Source: Elmis aenea
Lineage: Eukaryota; Arthropoda; Insecta; Coleoptera; Elmidae
Length of the DNA: 64,000 nt
Direction: 5' to 3'
Assembly: GCA_947652605.1 (NCBI GenBank)
Contig: OX393578.1
Span: 61,263,415-61,327,414 of the forward strand
Position 1 is the first letter of the stretch, and the number at the start of each line of letters is the position of its first letter. Positions 58,701 to 64,000 of this stretch are shown here, in pieces. Below the pieces are notes generated by a model that ran no database searches, was not told the DNA's origin, and was given only the letters and a program-made list of their open reading frames with translations. A program made the position numbers and the translations under genes.

Positions 58701-60992
58701 AAATTTTAGTATGTTATAGAGTTTATTTTTCTTAGTATAATGCCGTTTGTCTCAACTATTTTGAAATTTAATTTACAAAGTTATTCAAAAAATTAAAAAT
58801 TTTGAAAATTTTTCTCGAAAACGGCTTTTACGATTTTGTTCAAATTTTAGTATGTTATAGAGTTTATTTTTCTTAGTATAATGCCGTTTGTCTCAACTAT
58901 TTTGAAATTTAATTTACAAAGTTATTCAAAAAATTAAAAATCGTATTTAGGGGCTAATAATCCTTAATTTGCTCATAACTAACGTGTATAAGAAGTTTGA
59001 AGCCATTTGGTGTAGTTTTAAGAAAATCGATTTTTTTGTCGAAAAAAGTGCAAAGACTATAGCCTTTGTACTTTTCCCATTTTTCACGAAAAATTAAAAA
59101 TCGTATTTAGGGGCTAATAAGCCTTAATTCGCTCATAACTAATGTGTATAAGAAGTTTGAAGCCATTTGCTGTAGTTTTAAGAAAATCGATTTTTTTGTC
59201 AAAAAAAGTGCCAAGACTTATAGCCTTTGTACTTTTCCCATTTTTCACGAAAAATTAAAAATCGTATTTAGGGGCTAATAAGCCTTAATTCGCTCATAAC
59301 TAATGTGTATAAGAAGTTTGAAGCCATTTGCTGTAGTTTTAAGAAAATCGATTTTTTTGTCGAAAAAAGTGCAAAGACTATAAGCCTTTGTACTTTTCCC
59401 ATTTTTCACGAAAAATTAAAAATCGTATTTAGGGGCTAATAATCCTTAATTCGCTCATAACTAATGTGTATAAGAAGTTTGAAGCCATTTGCTGTAGTTT
59501 TAAGAAAATCGATTTTTTTGTCGAAAAAAGTGCAAAGAGTATATAGCCTTTTTTTCTTAGTATAATGCCGTTTGTCTTAACTATTTCGAAATTTAATTTA
59601 CAAAGTTATTCAAAAAATTAAAAATTTTGAAAATTTTTCTCGAAAACGGCTCTTACGATTTTGTTCAAATTTTAGTATGTTATAGAGTTTATTTTTCTGA
59701 GTATAATGCCGTTTGTCTCAACTATTTTGAAATTTAATTTACAAAGTTATTCAAAAAATTAAAAATTTTGAAAATTTTTCTTGAAAACGGCTCTTACGAT
59801 TTTGTTCAAATTTTAGTATGTTATAGAGTTTATTTTTCTTAGTATAATGCCGTTTAGCTCAACTATTTTGAAATTTAATTTACAAAGTTATTCAAAAAAT
59901 TAAAAATTTTGAAAATTTTTCTCGAAAACGGCTTTTACGATTTTGTTCAAATTTTAGTATGTTATAGAGTTTATTTTTCTTAGTATAATGCCGTTTGTCT
60001 CAACTATTTTGAAATTTAATTTACAAAGTTATTCAAAAAATTAAAAATCGTATTTAGGGGCTAATAATCCTTAATTTGCTCATAACTAACGTGTATAAGA
60101 AGTTTGAAGCCATTTGGTGTAGTTTTAAGAAAATCGATTTTTTTTGTCGAAAAAAGTGCAAAGACTATAGCCTTTGTACTTTTCCCATTTTTCACGAAAA
60201 ATTAAAAATCGTATTTAGGGGCTAATAAGCCTTAATTCGCTCATAACTAATGTGTATAAGAAGTTTGAAGCCATTTGCTGTAGTTTTAAGAAAATCGATT
60301 TTTTTGTCGAAAAAAGTGCAAAGACTATAGCCTTTGTACTTTTCCCATTTTTCACGAAAAATTAAAAATCGTATTTAGGGGCTAATAATCCTTAATTCGC
60401 TCATAACTAATGTGTATAAGAAGTTTGAAGCCATTTGCTGTAGTTTTAAGAAAATCGATTTTTTTGTCAAAAAAAGTGCAAAGAGTATATAGCCTTTTTT
60501 TCTTAGTATAATGCCGTTTGTCTTAACTATTTCGAAATTTAATTTACAAAGTTATTCAAAAATTTAAAAATTTTGAAAATTTTTCTCGAAAACGGCTCTT
60601 ACGATTTTGTTCAAATTTTAGTATGTTATAGAGTTTATTTTTCTGAGTATAATGCCGTTTGTCTCAACTATTTTGAAATTTAATTTACAAAGTTATTCAA
60701 AAAATTAAAAATTTTGAAAATTTTTCTCGAAAACGGCTTTTACGATTTTGTTCAAATTTTAGTATGTTATAGAGTTTATTTTTCTTAGTATAATGCCGTT
60801 TGTCTCAACTATTTTGAAATTTAATTTACAAAGTTATTCAAAAAATTAAAAATTTTGAAAATTTTTCTCGAAAACGGCTTTTACGATTTTGTTCAAATTT
60901 TAGTATGTTATAGAGTTTATTTTTCTTAGTATAATGCCGTTTGTCTCAACTATTTTGAAATTTAATTTACAAAGTTATTCAAAAAATTAAAA
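55737..60992. repeat. Second copy of the ~5.8-kb unit, with B monomers gained and one A block lost
   Basis: It carries the same private variants in the same order as 49902-55736. The 160-bp jump in offset (5835 to 5995) equals one added B. The later drop to 5531 corresponds to replacement of the A block that starts at 51953 by a run of nearly seven B monomers (57353-58429). Confidence 0.75.
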
Positions 60993-63900
60993 ATCGTATT
61001 TAGGGGCTAATAATCCTTAATTTGCTCATAACTAACGTGTATAAGAAGTTTGAAGCCATTTGCTGTAGTTTTAAGAAAATCGATTTTTTTGTCGAAAAAA
61101 GTGCCAAGACTTGTAGCCTTTGTACTTTTCCCATTTTTCACGAAAAATTAAAAATCGTATTTAGGGGCTAATAAGCCTTAATTCGCTCATAACTAATGTG
61201 TATAAAAAGTTTGAAGCCATTTGCTGTAGTTTTAAGAAAATCGATTTTTTTGTCGAAAAAAGTGCCTTTGTACTTTTCCCATTTTTCGCGAAAAATTAAA
61301 AATCGTATTTAGGGGCTAATAATCCTAAACTTGCTCGTAACTAACGTTTTGAAAATTTTTCTCGAAAACGGCTCTTAGGATTTTGTTTAAATTTTAGTAT
61401 GTTATAGAGTTTATTTTTCTTAGTATAATGCCGTTTGTCTCAACTATTTTGAAATTTAATTTACAAAGTTATTCAAAAAATTAAAAATTTTGAAAATTTT
61501 TCTTAAAAACGGCTCTTACGATTTAGTTCAAATTTAAGTATGTTATAGAGTTTATTTTTTTTAGTATAATGCCGTTTGTCTCAACTATTTTGAAATTTAA
61601 TTTACAAAGTTATTCAAAAAATTAAAAATTTTGAAAATTTTTCTTGAAAACGGCTCTTACGATTTTGTTCAAATTTTAGTATGTTATAGAGTTTATTTTT
61701 CTTGGTATAATGCCGTTTGTCTCAACTATTTTGAAATTAAATTTATAATGTAATTCAAAAAATTAAAAATTTTGAAAATTTTTCTCGAAAACGGCTCTTA
61801 CGATTTTGTTCAAATTTTAGTATGTTATAGAGTTTATTTTTCTTAATATAATGCCGTTTGTCTCAACTATTTTGAAATTTAATTTACAAAGTTATTCAAA
61901 AAATTAAAAATTTTGAAAATTTTTCACGAAAACGGCTCTTACGATTTTGTTCAAATTTTAGTATGTTATAGAGTTTATTTTTCTTAGTATAATTCCGTTT
62001 GTCTCAACTATTTTGAAATTTAATTTACAAAGTTATTCAAAAAATTAAAAATCGTATTTAGGGGCTAATAATCCTTAATTCGCTCATAACTAATGTGTAT
62101 AAGAAGTTTGAAGCCATTTGCTGTAGTTTTAAGAAAATCGATTTTTTTGTCGAAAAAAGTGCCTTTGTACTTTTCCCATTTTTCGCGAAAAATTAAAAAT
62201 CGTATTTAGGGGCTAATAATCCTAAACTTGCTCGTAACTAACGTTTTGAAAATTTTTCTCGAAAACGGCTCTTAGGATTTTGTTTAAATTTTAGTATGTT
62301 ATAGAGTTTATTTTTCTTAGTATAATGCCGTTTGTCTCAACTATTTTGAAATTTAATTTACAAAGTTATTCAAAAAATTATAAATTTTGAAAATTTTTCT
62401 CGAAAACGGCTCTTACGATTTTGTTCAAATTTTAGTATGTTATAGAGTTTATTTTTCTTAGTATAATGCCGTTTGTCTCAAATATTTTGAAATTTAATTT
62501 ACAAAGTTATTCAAAAAATTAAAAATTTTGAAAATTTTTCTTGAAAACGGCTCTTACGATTTTGTTCAAATTTTAGTATGTTATAGAGTTTATTTTTCTT
62601 AGTATAATGCCGTTTGTCTCAACTATTTTGAAATTTAATTTACAAAGTTATTCAAAAAATTAAAAATCGTATTTAGGGGCTAATAATCCTTAATTTGCTC
62701 ATAACTAACGTGTATAAGAAGTTTGAAGCCATTTGGTGTAGTTTTAAGAAAATCGATTTTTTTGTCGAAAAAAGTGCAAAGCCTTTGTACTTTTCCCATT
62801 TTTCACGAAAAATTAAAAATCGTATTTAGGGGCTAATAATCCCTAATTCGCTCATAACTAATGTGTATAAGAAGTTTGCCAAAATCGATTTTTTTGTCGA
62901 AAAAAGTGCAAAGACTATAGCCTTTGTACTTTTCCCATTTTTCACGAAAAATTAAAAATCGTATTTAGGGGCTAATAATCCTTAATTCGCTCATAACTAA
63001 TGTGTATAAGAAGTTTGAAGCCATTTGCTGTAGTTTTAAGAAAATCGATTTTTTTGTCGAAAAAAGTGCAAAGAGTATATAGCCTTTTTTTCTTAGTATA
63101 ATGCCGTTTGTCTCAACTATTTCGAAATTTAATTTACAAAGTTATTCAAAAAATTAAAAATTTTGAAAATTTTTCTCGAAAACGGCTCTTACGATTTTGT
63201 TCAAATTTTAGTATGTTATAGAGTTTATTTTTCTGAGTATAATGCCGTTTGTCTCAACTATTTTGAAATTTAATTTACAAAGTTATTCAAAAAATTAAAA
63301 ATTTTGAAAATTTTTCTTGAAAACGGCTCTTACGATTTTGTTCAAATTTTAGTATGTTATAGAGTTTATTTTTCTTAGTATAATGCCGTTTGTCTCAACT
63401 ATTTTGAAATTTAATTTACAAAGTTATTCAAAAAATAAAAAATTTTGAAATTTTTTTTTAAAAACGGCTCTTACGATTTAGTTCAAATTTTAGTATGTTA
63501 TAGAGTTTATTTTTTTTAGTATAATGCCGTTTGTCTCAACTATTTTGAAATTTAATTTACAAAGTTATTCAAAAAATTAAAAATTTTGAAAATTTTTCTC
63601 GAAAACGGCTTTTACGATTTTGTTCAAATTTTAGTATATTATAGAGTTTATTTTTCTTGGTATAATGCCGTTTGTCTCAACTATTTTGAAATTAAATTTA
63701 TAAAGTTATTCAAAAAATTAAAAATTTTGAAAATTTTTCTCGAAAACGGCTCTTACGATTTTGTTCAAATTTTAGTATGTTATAGAGTTTATTTTTCTTA
63801 ATATAATGCCGTTTGTCTTAACTATTTTAAAATTTAATTTACAAAGTTATTCAAAAAATTAAAAATCGTATTTAGGGGCTAATAATCCTTAATTTGCTCA

Positions 63901-64000
63901 TAACTAACGTGTATAAGAAGTTTGAAGCAATTTGCTGTAGTTTTAAGAAAATCGATTTTTTTGTCGAAAAAAGTGCAAAGACTATACCTTTGTACTTTTC

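Larger units (their letters stand above)
48135..64000. repeat. Two-monomer (A 141 bp, B ~160 bp) satellite array with higher-order structure
   Basis: Monomer A (starting AGTATAATGCCGTTTGTCTC) recurs every 141 bp, for example at 48240, 48381, 48522, 48663, 48804 and 48945. Monomer B (starting TCGTATTTAGGGGC) recurs every 160-161 bp, for example at 49011, 49171, 49628 and 49788, with a 148-bp deletion form at 49319 and 49467. Blocks of about 3.6 A alternate with B blocks. The B-to-A switch is always at GCAAAGAGTATATAGCC and the A-to-B switch always at ATTAAAAATCG, apart from a different junction near 61346 and 62243. Successive B-to-A switches at 49902, 50847, 51953, 52899, 54006, 54952, 55737, 56842, 58430, 59537 and 60483 are 785 + n x ~160 bp apart. 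Left- and right-hand copies are more diverged than central ones. The array continues past the window. A pericentromeric or heterochromatic location is likely but not shown. Confidence 0.97.

Noticed and set aside
63586..63801. 71-codon open frame in the satellite
   Set aside because: The A monomer is 141 bp (47 codons), so a frame can read through two copies when one stop is mutated. It is an array artefact.
48135..64000. CRISPR array or rDNA-like spacer
   Set aside because: The repeats are 141 and 160 bp with no unique spacers, in an evidently eukaryotic context with no rRNA sequence.
1..64000. tRNA, snRNA or rRNA genes
   Set aside because: No convincing A-box/B-box pair with a cloverleaf, Sm-site RNA or rRNA core was found by eye. 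A covariance-model scan would be decisive.

Overview
The window reads as nuclear, non-coding DNA of an arthropod, most likely an insect. This is inferred from the AT-rich background, the absence of prokaryotic gene packing, and relics of LINE, hAT and mariner elements. I found no intact host protein-coding gene. Every protein-like stretch I can name is a broken transposable-element fragment. Exons too short or too diverged to recognise by eye could still be present.

Left end (1-1676): a GC-rich 18-bp minisatellite that runs off the window edge, followed directly by three degenerate 62-bp units. Bases 1.7-31 kb are mostly featureless AT-rich DNA. They carry old tandem repeats (about 170 bp at 5.0-5.5 kb; about 184 bp at 14.8-15.3 kb with an invariant hairpin), a probable hAT-type MITE (15.3-15.6 kb) and LINE fragments at 8.1-8.8, 22.1-22.5 and 26.2-28.05 kb. 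A 0.7-kb deleted hAT element sits inside the 26-28 kb LINE with its target-site duplication still visible.

Middle (31-47 kb): a LINE reverse-transcriptase relic (31.3-31.8 kb), a decayed repeat (33.0-33.5 kb), five AACCGGT-type motifs in about 0.2 kb (36.1-36.3 kb, a Grainyhead-like candidate control element), and a mariner transposase relic (42.0-42.2 kb). At 39.4-39.7 kb there are four consecutive stem-loops. Their outer stems differ in sequence but still pair, and each is capped by the same GCGA-N4-TCGC hairpin. A further foldable segment follows at 39.8-40.0 kb. This is the best candidate for an undescribed structured RNA.

Right end (47.3-64 kb): a transposon with inverted CCCGGG-rich ends abuts a satellite array of nearly 16 kb that runs off the window. 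The array is built from a 141-bp monomer (A) and a roughly 160-bp monomer (B). Blocks of about 3.6 A alternate with blocks of B, and repeat lengths step by one B monomer (about 785, 945, 1106 and 1588 bp). A second level duplicates a stretch of 5.5-6 kb.
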